64,000 bases of DNA, from NCBI GenBank assembly GCA_030645235.1, contig JAUSMV010000030.1:1116001-1180000 (forward strand). Reading direction: 5' to 3'. Below, piece after piece: positions 34,604 through 42,341 of the stretch. The translations under genes were made by a program, and so were the position numbers. Origin of the DNA: Parvibaculum sp. (lineage in GTDB: Bacteria > Pseudomonadota > Alphaproteobacteria > Parvibaculales > Parvibaculaceae). How positions within the stretch are numbered: position 1 is the first letter of the stretch; each line of letters opens with the position of its first letter. The notes under the pieces were generated by a model that saw nothing but the letters and a program-made list of their open reading frames with translations, was not told where the DNA came from and made no database searches.

Positions 34604-35353
34604 TCACGCGCTAAGCAGAGTCGCGCCTTCAACCAGATTACGAAGTCTCCGGGCATCTTGCAGAACGATGCGATGTGTGTTCGGAACGGCAATAACTCCC
34701 GCACGCTTCAGGTCGCTGATCGCCCTACATACCGTCTCGATCGTCAAGCCGAGATAGTCGGCGATATCGAGACGGCTCATCGGCAGATCAATCTCGCCGC
34801 CCACGTCGGCATCAAGGCCGAGGCGTTCAGCGATCCGGATCAGGAACAAAGCGATGCGTTCCTTAACAGTGTGGCGACCAAGCATCACGAGATGCATTTG
34901 CGTGGTATTTAGCCGCTCGTGCGTTAGCTGAATCAATTTCCGTCGAAGATGGACATCTACGTCAATCAGCATTTCGACGCGAGCCCGTGGATACCGCAGG
35001 AGCACCACGTCAGTGACTGCCTCCGCGCTAAACGCATGGGTGTCAATATCGGCGAAGCCAAAGAGGTCATCCGCCAGGAAGAAGTCGGCGATCTGCCGAC
35101 GGCCATCCAATAGAAACTTGCACAAACGTACTGAACCGCTGACGAGTCTGTAGCAATACTTCGCGTTCTCTCCTTCTTCGAAGATCGTCTCATTGCGACA
35201 AAAGGACAGTCGGGTTCCTGCATCGTCAAGAACTGCAAACTCGTCATCGGCTGGAACAACGCGCGTCACCACATCGCCCGAAATGACGGGCCAATGGCGG
35301 GTCGCGAAAGTCGTATTCAGAGATGTTTCCAACCGCGCTACGCTGGTTGACAT
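34604..35353 (-). CDS. fixK: FixK-like Crp/Fnr family regulator
   Basis: A 249-residue Crp/Fnr regulator. The cNMP-like sensor domain is at ~35-155 and the C-terminal HTH at ~165-235 holds LPMSRLDIADYLGLTIETVCRAISDLKRAGVI. The E-x3-R reading residues (ETVCRAIS) of the FNR/FixK group are visible, which would recognise TTGAT-N4-ATCAA. The N-terminal cysteine cluster of true FNR is missing, so the protein is probably controlled through expression by FixLJ. I chose ATG 35353 with GGGGACAGG upstream; the 35428 start lacks support. A FixJ-like element lies upstream. Confidence 0.9.
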   Translation of the reverse strand: MSTSVARLETSLNTTFATRHWPVISGDVVTRVVPADDEFAVLDDAGTRLSFCRNETIFEEGENAKYCYRLVSGSVRLCKFLLDGRRQIADFFLADDLFGFADIDTHAFSAEAVTDVVLLRYPRARVEMLIDVDVHLRRKLIQLTHERLNTTQMHLVMLGRHTVKERIALFLIRIAERLGLDADVGGEIDLPMSRLDIADYLGLTIETVCRAISDLKRAGVIAVPNTHRIVLQDARRLRNLVEGATLLSA

Positions 35354-35428
35354 GACCTGTCCCCTTATCGGTTTCGATACGCAGAAATCATGCAGACACA
35401 TCTGCTGTCGCGAAATCCGGAAGTTCAC

Positions 35429-35446
35429 TTAGGGAAAAGTACCTAG
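35429..35446 (-). promoter_or_regulatory. Putative FixJ-dependent promoter element of fixK
   Basis: On the minus strand this reads CTAGGTACTTTTCCCTAA. It resembles the conserved element of FixJ-activated fixK promoters, a GTA-N-GTA-like block followed by TTTCCCTAA. It is 76-93 nt upstream of the chosen fixK start. I recalled the consensus from memory and did not compute the match. Confidence 0.5.
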
Positions 35447-35486
35447 CGTACCAACGAGGTATGTCCGCGACATCGCCGCGCGCCCG

Positions 35487-35924
35487 TCAGTGTCGACTCT
35501 GCCTGAAGGCTAAAGCAATGGTGCTGAGCAGCTCGTCTTCATCAACCGGCTTGTCGAGGAACGCAAGGGCTCCTGCTCTTTGAGCACGCGCCCTGAGCGC
35601 GCCGTCGCCGCGCCCCGTGATAATGACGGTGACCGTCGTTATATTCTGCTGGCGGAGCTTCTCCAAAAGATGGAGCCCGTCCATTTCCGGCATATGCAGA
35701 TCAAGCAGCAGACAACCAGCAAGCTCGCTCGTCGTGTCCTTGAGAAACTCCGACGCTGACGCATAGTCGCGGACGACGAGACCATGCGACTCCAGCAAGA
35801 CCCGCAGGGAATCGCGAACAGCCGCGTCGTCATCGACGACACACACAAATTGGTCTTGCAGCTTCTCCAACACCGGCCTCACCGCAGAATTACTCACAGC
35901 GTGGCAGAATAGGGAGACCTGCAA
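35487..35924 (-). CDS. Stand-alone response-regulator receiver domain
   Basis: A receiver-only protein of up to 145 residues. The fold runs from FVCVVDDDAAVRDSLRVLL (~26) through the phospho-acceptor LLLDLHMPEMDG (Asp near 75) to the Lys in FLDKPVDEDEL. There is no output domain. A GTG or TTG some 17-18 codons downstream is also plausible as start and would give a more typical length. It lies 23 nt downstream of fixJ in the same direction. It could be a phosphate sink or a FixL inhibitor, as single-domain regulators do elsewhere. Confidence 0.87.
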   Translation of the reverse strand: MQVSLFCHAVSNSAVRPVLEKLQDQFVCVVDDDAAVRDSLRVLLESHGLVVRDYASASEFLKDTTSELAGCLLLDLHMPEMDGLHLLEKLRQQNITTVTVIITGRGDGALRARAQRAGALAFLDKPVDEDELLSTIALAFRQSRH

Positions 35925-35947
35925 AAACCAGAAATACGGAATTATCC

Positions 35948-36571
35948 TTACGATCCGTCGGCAGGATTGATCCCCGCGCCGAGCGCAATACGAACTAGCT
36001 CGGGTAGGCTGCGCACTTGCATCTTTTCCATCAAATGCGCACGGTGAATCTCTACCGTGCGGGGCGAAATGCCTAGTTCGTAAGCCACGACTTTATTCGG
36101 CCTGCCCGCAATCAGGTGCTCCAGCACCTCTCGCTCGCGCGGGGTCAACGATTCAACCAGCTCCATAACCGCAGGATCGACCATCACGAAATTTTGTCGG
36201 ACAGCACCTGCAGCTAGGGCACGGCTGACGCTGGCGAGCAGAAGCTCGTCGTCATAGGGCTTTTCGATAAAATCGACGGCACCGGCCTTCATAGCCCTGA
36301 CCGCAAGCGGCACGTCGCCATGCCCTGTGACAATGATAACCGGCAAACCGCTGCCGCGCGTCATAAGCTCTTCTTGCAATTCGAGTCCGTCCATATCGGG
36401 CATACGAATATCGGCAATCAAGCAGCCGCCGTGTAGTGGGGCAGCAGCTAGAAACGCCCTAGCGGAGCCATAGTCAGCAACATTAAATTTTGCAGATTCG
36501 AGCAATGCCCTTAGCGAGTCACGCACATCAGCGTCGTCGTCGACAATAAAAACTTGCCTTTCAGAGTGCAT
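35948..36571 (-). CDS. fixJ: FixJ-type response regulator
   Basis: A 207-residue regulator. The receiver has D10-D12 acids, phospho-acceptor Asp 54 in LIADIRMPDMDG, Thr in IIVTGHGDVPLAVRAMKAGA and Lys in FIEKPYDDELL. The C-terminal LuxR-type HTH has LTPREREVLEHLIAGRPNKVVAYELGISPRTVEIHRAHLMEKM. Length and motifs match rhizobial FixJ. I chose ATG 36571, which overlaps the fixL stop by 11 nt; the longer open frame reads through fixL. It should activate fixK when FixL is oxygen-free. Confidence 0.93.
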   Translation of the reverse strand: MHSERQVFIVDDDADVRDSLRALLESAKFNVADYGSARAFLAAAPLHGGCLIADIRMPDMDGLELQEELMTRGSGLPVIIVTGHGDVPLAVRAMKAGAVDFIEKPYDDELLLASVSRALAAGAVRQNFVMVDPAVMELVESLTPREREVLEHLIAGRPNKVVAYELGISPRTVEIHRAHLMEKMQVRSLPELVRIALGAGINPADGS

Positions 36572-38084
36572 CGCTCGTCTCCATCTCGTCACGTTGCGGC
36601 AATCGGAACGAGAAAGTGACACCTCCCTCGCGATTGGCCGTCGCCCAGAGTTCGCCACCATGGGCCTCAATTATCGAGCGGCAAATTGACAGGCCTATCC
36701 CCATACCCGTCTCCTTGGTCGTCGTAAACGGCTGAAAAAGCTTTTGCTCGACTTCGGGAGACAAACCCGGACCGCTATCGACAACATCAACCATAACGGA
36801 GTCTCCACCCTCCGTCATCGTCCTGATCAACAACTCACGTCTTGCAACGGCTTGCATCGCTTCGACACTATTTCGAACGAGGTTGAGAATTACCTGTTGA
36901 ATCTGAATTTTGTCCATCGGCACAGGCGGAAGCTCCGCCTGGAGGTTGACCGTAACCTTCACATTCGCATCCGCAGCACCAACAAGACCCAAAGCGAGCG
37001 CCTCTTCGACGACTTCATTCAAATTTTCACAGGTGCGGGTGCTCTGTCCCTTTTCAATGAAATCGCGCAAGCGGCGGATGATCTGTCCTGCCCGCGCCGT
37101 CTGTGCGCCGGCCTTATCCAGAAGCTCCATGGCGCGTGCAATCTCTGGCATCCGGATACCATCAATCGTCCGCCGCGCAGCCTTGACGTAATTCATGTTG
37201 GCGGAGAGCGGCTGATTTAATTCATGAGCCAGCGCGGACGCCATCTGTCCCATTTCGCTCAAACGGGAGACATGTACAAGGTCAGCCTGAATATCCTGCA
37301 ATCGGCGCTCTGTCCGCTGTCGTTCGGTTATGTCGCGGATAAAGCCTGTGAACAAGCGCCGCTGTCCGATCACGATTTCACCAACCGCGAGCTCCATCGG
37401 AAAGGTGGTCCCATCGCACCTGAGACCGACAACGATGCGCCCGATTCCTATAATGTGTTTCTCGCTGGTCGCGAGATACCGTGCCAGATAGCCGTCATGC
37501 TCTGTCCGGTATGGGGCAGGCATCAGAATGCTGACATTCTTGCTTACAACATCCTCGAATCCGTAACCGAAGAGCCGTTCGGCCGCCGGACTAAAAGATT
37601 CGATAAGGCCGCGATCGTCGATAATTATAATCGCGTCGGGAATGGTCTGCAGAATTGACGCCAGCCGTGCTTCTCTTTCTCGCAGGTCATCCTCGACTTG
37701 CCGACGTTCGGTGATATCGTGAATCATACCTACGAATTTCGGTTCGCTATCGAAGGCACCCTCGCCGACCGAGAGATACATCGGAAAGGTCGAACCATCC
37801 TTGCGGCGACCCAAAACCTCGCGGCCTATGCCGATGATGCGTCTTTCACCGGTCGTGCCATAGTTCTCAAGATAGCCGTCATGCTCATCGTAATAAGGTG
37901 GCGGCATCAGCATCTTGACGTTCTGGCCAACCACCTCCTCTGAGGTGTATCCAAAAAGCCTCTCGCAGGCCTGATTATAGACCTCCACGGTGCCCTTCTT
38001 GTCGATGATGACTATGCCATCGACGGCTGTCGCGAGCAGCGCCTCCAGGCGCACCTGGCTCTCATTGGGACCGGAATTGGTCAA
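36561..38084 (-). CDS. fixL: FixL-like PAS-PAS sensor histidine kinase, probable heme oxygen sensor
   Basis: A 507-residue soluble kinase. PAS1 is at ~12-128 and PAS2 at ~138-255. The HisKA domain has phospho-His 287 in ASALAHELNQPLSANM, and the ATPase domain at ~380-505 has VDSGPGLSPE and TGMGIGLSICRSIIEAHGG. PAS2 carries EKHIIGIGRIVVG, in which His 210 matches the proximal heme ligand of FixL. PAS1 has ERRIIGIGREVLG with Arg there, so only PAS2 should bind heme. No transmembrane segment is seen. It overlaps fixJ and is divergent from an alcohol dehydrogenase. Confidence 0.92.
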   Translation of the reverse strand: MTNSGPNESQVRLEALLATAVDGIVIIDKKGTVEVYNQACERLFGYTSEEVVGQNVKMLMPPPYYDEHDGYLENYGTTGERRIIGIGREVLGRRKDGSTFPMYLSVGEGAFDSEPKFVGMIHDITERRQVEDDLREREARLASILQTIPDAIIIIDDRGLIESFSPAAERLFGYGFEDVVSKNVSILMPAPYRTEHDGYLARYLATSEKHIIGIGRIVVGLRCDGTTFPMELAVGEIVIGQRRLFTGFIRDITERQRTERRLQDIQADLVHVSRLSEMGQMASALAHELNQPLSANMNYVKAARRTIDGIRMPEIARAMELLDKAGAQTARAGQIIRRLRDFIEKGQSTRTCENLNEVVEEALALGLVGAADANVKVTVNLQAELPPVPMDKIQIQQVILNLVRNSVEAMQAVARRELLIRTMTEGGDSVMVDVVDSGPGLSPEVEQKLFQPFTTTKETGMGIGLSICRSIIEAHGGELWATANREGGVTFSFRLPQRDEMETSDAL

Positions 38085-38208
38085 AAACCCTCACAACGCT
38101 CGCTGACGTCACTTCTTTACTTCAAAACCAAATCTATAGCTTACGATTAACTCTAGCATACAGAATCGAGCTGAGCATAGGAGCCGCGCGGTGGCTCGGG
38201 AGCGAAAA

Positions 38209-39192
38209 ATGCGCGCCATGAGACTTGAACGTATCGGCAAGCCACTCATCATGCGAGAGCTAGCGGATCCCATGCCGGGCCCAGGCCAAATTCGTGTCCG
38301 CGTTCTGGCCTGTGGCGTCTGCCGAACGGACCTTCACGTCGTCGACGGCGAGTTACCGGAGCCGAAACTGCCGCTGATACCCGGCCACGAAATCGTCGGA
38401 ACAATCGACGTAATCGGCCATAACGTGCAAGGGTTCAAAGCAGGCACGCGCATTGGCATCCCGTGGCTCGGCGCGACATGCGGCGAATGCAGCTATTGCC
38501 GAGCGCATCGGGAGAACCTCTGCGACAACCCTCTTTTCACGGGCTATACCCGCGACGGCGGCTATGCGACCCATGCGATTGCAGATGCGCGATATGTCTT
38601 TCCACTCGGCGATATCGGCGACGACATCGCCGCAGCGCCGCTCCTTTGCGCTGGCCTGATCGGCTGGCGTTCCTTAACTATGGCTGGAGACGGTAAGACA
38701 TTGGGCATCTATGGCTTCGGTGCAGCTGGCCATATCGTAATGCAGGTCGCCCGCGCGCTGGGCCGGAGAGTCTTTGCCTTCGGACGGCCAGGCGACAAAG
38801 CCGCACAAAGCTTCGCACTTTCTCTTGGGGCCGATTGGGCGGGAGGATCAGATGAAATTCCACCCGAGCCGCTCGATGCAGCCATCATCTATGCTCCAAT
38901 CGGCGATCTCGTTCCGGTGGCCCTGCGGGCGATCCGCAAAGGCGGCCGTGTCGTTTGTGCGGGCATTCACATGAGCGATATTCCGAGCTTCCCCTACAAA
39001 ATTCTCTGGGAGGAACGACAACTCCTCTCTGTCGCCAATCTGACGCGGCACGATGCTATCGAATTCCTGCGTGCCGCTCCGACATTTGGCATCAAGACGA
39101 CGACGACCGCATACCCGCTGTCGCAGGCGAACGAAGCGCTCGACGATCTGCGCAGCGGACGCCTCAAAGGTGCCGCTGTTCTTGTGCCCTGA
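38209..39192 (+). CDS. Zinc-dependent alcohol dehydrogenase
   Basis: A 327-residue medium-chain dehydrogenase. The catalytic zinc ligands are visible (CGVCRTDLHVVDGE; PGHEIVG), as is the structural zinc quartet (CGECSYCRAHRENLC) and a Rossmann motif GIYGFGAAGHIVMQVA. It oxidises or reduces alcohols and aldehydes with NAD(P). ATG 38209 has GGGAG at 7-nt spacing; a GTG at 38191 behind AGGAG would add six residues. It diverges from fixL. Location in the low-oxygen island suggests a fermentative or redox-balancing role (inference). Confidence 0.92.
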   Translation: MRAMRLERIGKPLIMRELADPMPGPGQIRVRVLACGVCRTDLHVVDGELPEPKLPLIPGHEIVGTIDVIGHNVQGFKAGTRIGIPWLGATCGECSYCRAHRENLCDNPLFTGYTRDGGYATHAIADARYVFPLGDIGDDIAAAPLLCAGLIGWRSLTMAGDGKTLGIYGFGAAGHIVMQVARALGRRVFAFGRPGDKAAQSFALSLGADWAGGSDEIPPEPLDAAIIYAPIGDLVPVALRAIRKGGRVVCAGIHMSDIPSFPYKILWEERQLLSVANLTRHDAIEFLRAAPTFGIKTTTTAYPLSQANEALDDLRSGRLKGAAVLVP

Positions 39193-39230
39193 AACATTGT
39201 CCACACGGAAGAACGCGCGGATGTTTGTCT

Positions 39231-39244
39231 TTGATTTAGGTCAA
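39231..39244. promoter_or_regulatory. FNR/FixK box upstream of a 33-residue ORF
   Basis: TTGATTTAGGTCAA matches TTGAT-N4-ATCAA except for one base. It is about 95 nt before the ATG at 39335. The flanking genes end into this gap, so the small ORF is the only gene it can serve. A TATGAA at 39262-39267 is a possible -10. Confidence 0.75.
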
Positions 39245-39334
39245 GGCGCGGTATGGAAAACTATGAAAAAGTTCCCAGCAGAAAATTAGCCTCCGACAGC
39301 GGTCGGGAGTAAATGCTTATCTTGAGGGAACTCC

Positions 39335-39436
39335 ATGTCACCAGAAAATATCGCCTATCTCTGGATGGTTGCTGGCGTATTCGCAGTCTTTGCCGGCACG
39401 CTCGCAGTTGTCTCTTGGTATTCCCGGCTCGACTAG
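39335..39436 (+). CDS. 33-residue single-span membrane peptide
   Basis: The ORF reads MSPENIAYLWMVAGVFAVFA then GTLAVVSWYSRLD. It is one hydrophobic helix (~8-28) with a short polar N-terminus and an RLD tail. GAGGGA lies 7 nt before the ATG, and a FixK box lies 91 nt upstream. The stop codon shares a CTAG palindrome with the convergent ccoS stop. No homologue is recognised. Size, topology and position beside ccoS suggest a small subunit or assembly factor of the cbb3 oxidase, like CcoQ, CcoS or CcoM-type peptides (inference). Confidence 0.7.
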   Translation: MSPENIAYLWMVAGVFAVFAGTLAVVSWYSRLD

Positions 39437-39576
39437 TCTTCGTCCTCAAGCAAGATGCGTTCTGCGGCCCCTTCCATGTCGTCATATTGACCGGACTTCA
39501 GCGACCAGAGAAATCCAGCTAAGCCAAGCAGGCTTAGAAATAGCGCCGCCGGCATGAGATAGATGAGAATACTCAT
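39433..39576 (-). CDS. ccoS: CcoS, cbb3 oxidase maturation protein
   Basis: A 47-residue single-span protein: MSILIYLMPAALFLSLLGLA, then GFLWSLKSGQYDDMEGAAER and ILLEDED. The SGQYDDMEGAAERIL segment is the family signature. CcoS is needed for cofactor insertion into CcoN. The start overlaps the ccoI stop by 4 nt (ATGA). Confidence 0.95.
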   Translation of the reverse strand: MSILIYLMPAALFLSLLGLAGFLWSLKSGQYDDMEGAAERILLEDED

Positions 39577-41798
39577 GACCGGCCCGCTTTCTCTTTCACA
39601 CGATTGAGTCGCAGAGAGTTCAGCGTCACTGTGATTGAGGAACTTGACATGGCGACGGCCGCGATAAGCGGCGTTACGAAACCTGCCATCGCCAGCGGGA
39701 CGGCGACAAGATTGTAGGCAATCGCCAGCGCAAAGTTTTCAAAGACGATACGGCGCGACTTTCGGGCGATATCAAGCGCCTCTATCAACGGCGAAAGTTT
39801 TGCTCCCTGAAAGACGAAATCAGCGGCGATCTGACTGACATCGGCAGCACTCGCGGGTGACATAGAGACGTGAGCCGCACGGAGTGCCGGCGCATCGTTG
39901 AGTCCATCGCCCACCATCAGGACTTTCCATCCCTCTTCAGCAAGTATTCCCATGCGCTCGATCTTCGCATCAGGCCGGGCAGCTGCGTGCCAAACCGACA
40001 GCCCCAGTTCTTCTGCTGCAGCGCGCACCGCGGGCTCCCTGTCACCCGAGAGAAGCTCGACAGCAAGGCCGCGCGCCTTCAGTGCCTTCACCACTTCCAC
40101 TGCATCGGGTCGCAATACATCAGTAAAGCGCAGGCAGACGGGGCTTGCGCCACCTCGTTTCAACCAGAGCTCGGAGCCCGAGTGAGCGGCTTCTTCCACA
40201 GCACCCACCCAGAAACGGTTTCCGAGGCGGATTACTTCCGCTCCGAGCCTGCCTTCCATGCCTTGCCCGGGTTCTTCATGCAGATCTGTGAGGACAGGTA
40301 ACGGCATTGTGCCCACATGCTCGGCCAATGCGCGCGCAAGCGGGTGGCGGCTCGCCCTCGCCAAAGCGGCACCGACTGCAAGATCTGCGGGTTCCAATGA
40401 GGCGGTATCTGCGAGCTGAGGCCGACCAAGAGTCAGCGTACCCGTCTTATCGAAAACGACCATGTCCACTTCCGCCAGACGTTCGAGCCCATCGGCGGCT
40501 TTGACGAGGACACCACGCCGCAGGAGCCGCCCTGTCGCCACGACCTGCACCACGGGCACAGCAAGGCCGAGCGCGCAAGGACATGTAACGATCAGCACAG
40601 CGATAGCATTGGTGATAGCCGTCACGACGCCTTCGCCCGCGATCAACCAGAGCACGACAGTCGAGAGAGCAAGAATATGTACGCTCGGCGCATAGATTCG
40701 TGCGGCTCGGTCAGCAATCCGCACATAAGCCGAACGACCCTGTTCGGCGGCCTCCATGAGGCGGACGATTTCGGAAAGCAGCGAGTTCTCATCGCGCGCC
40801 GTGACCTTCAGGGTGAGAGGTGCCGATATATTGAGCGTGCCAGCAAAAACTTTTGTGCCGACTTTTACGGCGTCAGACAGGCTCTCCCCGGTGATCAGAC
40901 TCGTATCCACATCACTGAGGCCGCTCGCAATCACTCCATCAGCAGGCATGCGCTGCCCTGCGGCGACGGCAACCATCATGCCGGCTTCAAGACTTTCTAT
41001 CGGAACGGAGCGGTGACTTCCATCAGCCTCGACAAGCGTCGCCGCCATAGCACGCAGGCCGAGCAGGTTTTGCGCCGCTGAACAGGCGCGGTTGCGCGCC
41101 TGAACGTCGAGATAGCGCCCGATCAGCAGAAAGAAGAGGAGTGTGATACTCGCGTCGAAGTAAACGTGGCGCGCATTGACGATGGTCTGGACAATGCTCA
41201 TGCCTGTCGCCAACGTCACGGCGAGTGCGATCGGCACATCCATGTTCATCTGCCCCTTACGGAGCGCAGCATACGCGGAGCGATAGAATGGCCGCGCTGC
41301 ATAAGCAATGGCTGGCAATGCGATCAGCGCTGACATCCAGTAGAAGAGCGCTCGTGTTTCCGGTTCCATGTCAGTGACAAGACCTGACCAGACGGCAACG
41401 GAAAGCAACATCACATTGGCAGCTGCAAAGCCCGCAACGCCGAGAGCCCGCAGCAGTGACCTGCCCTCGCTTTCATCCACCATCGCAATAAGCTTCGGAT
41501 CGAAAGGTACGGCTTCGAAACCAATGGAAGCGATTTTGTCAATGATCTGCGAAGCACGCAGCAAAGTCGGATCCCAGCGCACGACGACGCGCTTGGTCGA
41601 AAGATTGGCCCGCACAGAATGGATGCCCGGCAATTCGCCGACGTTACGTTCGACGCGGCGGAGACAGCCTGCACAATGCATGGCCTGCACGACGAGATCG
41701 AGGCTGACTTCGCCACCATTCGAAGCCTCGCGGACAAAGAAACCGGGATCGGCCCTAACAGGGTGCACAGCAGAGGACTGAATGGCGGCATCGCTCAT
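39573..41798 (-). CDS. ccoI: CcoI/FixI copper-transporting P-type ATPase
   Basis: A 741-residue P1B ATPase that exports copper for assembly of the cbb3 oxidase binuclear centre. It has an N-terminal heavy-metal domain (AMHCAGCLRRVE, Cys 42 and 45), the membrane metal motif TCPCALGLAVP, the phosphorylation site FDKTGTLTLG, the HP motif (SRHPLARALAEH) and the GDGLNDAPAL hinge. The N-terminus has the FixI-type extension before the metal domain. It lies 18 nt after ccoH in the ccoNOQPGHIS operon. Confidence 0.95.
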   Translation of the reverse strand: MSDAAIQSSAVHPVRADPGFFVREASNGGEVSLDLVVQAMHCAGCLRRVERNVGELPGIHSVRANLSTKRVVVRWDPTLLRASQIIDKIASIGFEAVPFDPKLIAMVDESEGRSLLRALGVAGFAAANVMLLSVAVWSGLVTDMEPETRALFYWMSALIALPAIAYAARPFYRSAYAALRKGQMNMDVPIALAVTLATGMSIVQTIVNARHVYFDASITLLFFLLIGRYLDVQARNRACSAAQNLLGLRAMAATLVEADGSHRSVPIESLEAGMMVAVAAGQRMPADGVIASGLSDVDTSLITGESLSDAVKVGTKVFAGTLNISAPLTLKVTARDENSLLSEIVRLMEAAEQGRSAYVRIADRAARIYAPSVHILALSTVVLWLIAGEGVVTAITNAIAVLIVTCPCALGLAVPVVQVVATGRLLRRGVLVKAADGLERLAEVDMVVFDKTGTLTLGRPQLADTASLEPADLAVGAALARASRHPLARALAEHVGTMPLPVLTDLHEEPGQGMEGRLGAEVIRLGNRFWVGAVEEAAHSGSELWLKRGGASPVCLRFTDVLRPDAVEVVKALKARGLAVELLSGDREPAVRAAAEELGLSVWHAAARPDAKIERMGILAEEGWKVLMVGDGLNDAPALRAAHVSMSPASAADVSQIAADFVFQGAKLSPLIEALDIARKSRRIVFENFALAIAYNLVAVPLAMAGFVTPLIAAVAMSSSSITVTLNSLRLNRVKEKAGRS

Positions 41799-41816
41799 TT
41801 TACGTGTTCCGGTGCT

Positions 41817-42341
41817 CTAATCGTGAATATTAAAACGCTCTTCCTGCGCAAATTTTTCGCCAGCTGGTCCTTCAGCTGCGACGCGCACTATCCAGTTGCC
41901 ACCATAGGCGAGACGGAAATCCGCCTCATAGCGACCGGGCGCTGCTTCAACCATCGCCTTACCCTGATCGACGCCGTCAACCACAGGCCGCCAGAAGGTG
42001 GCGAGAATTTTCAAATCGCGCAGCGGCGCGCCGTCGCGATTGGTGAAGTTCACGGCGAGGCGCACCTCATGCCCGCGGCCTTTGTCGTCAACTTCGATTG
42101 CAGTGCGCCAACCTAAAGCCTTCTGCGCCTCCATAGCGTCCAACACGTGGTTGTAGGCGCGGCCCCGCTTATAAGCGTCCGGCACCTCGATCCCGTCGAA
42201 TGTCGAGAGTGCGTTGTAGATCAAGAGCCCGTTAACCGCGAAGACGATGGCGAAGGAACCAAGCAAAGCGGCCAGAACGCCGCGACCCGACAAGGTGCCA
42301 AAGCGGGTGGTCGGATGAAAGTCGTCGTCATCGGCTCTCAT
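41817..42341 (-). CDS. ccoH: CcoH/FixH, cbb3 oxidase assembly protein
   Basis: A 174-residue membrane-anchored protein. A cytoplasmic N-tail precedes a transmembrane helix (AALLGSFAIVFAVNGLLIYNAL) and a periplasmic beta-rich FixH domain (NFTNRDGAPLRDLKILATFWRPVVDG). It is required for stable assembly of cbb3 oxidase. It overlaps ccoG by 4 nt. Confidence 0.93.
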   Translation of the reverse strand: MRADDDDFHPTTRFGTLSGRGVLAALLGSFAIVFAVNGLLIYNALSTFDGIEVPDAYKRGRAYNHVLDAMEAQKALGWRTAIEVDDKGRGHEVRLAVNFTNRDGAPLRDLKILATFWRPVVDGVDQGKAMVEAAPGRYEADFRLAYGGNWIVRVAAEGPAGEKFAQEERFNIHD

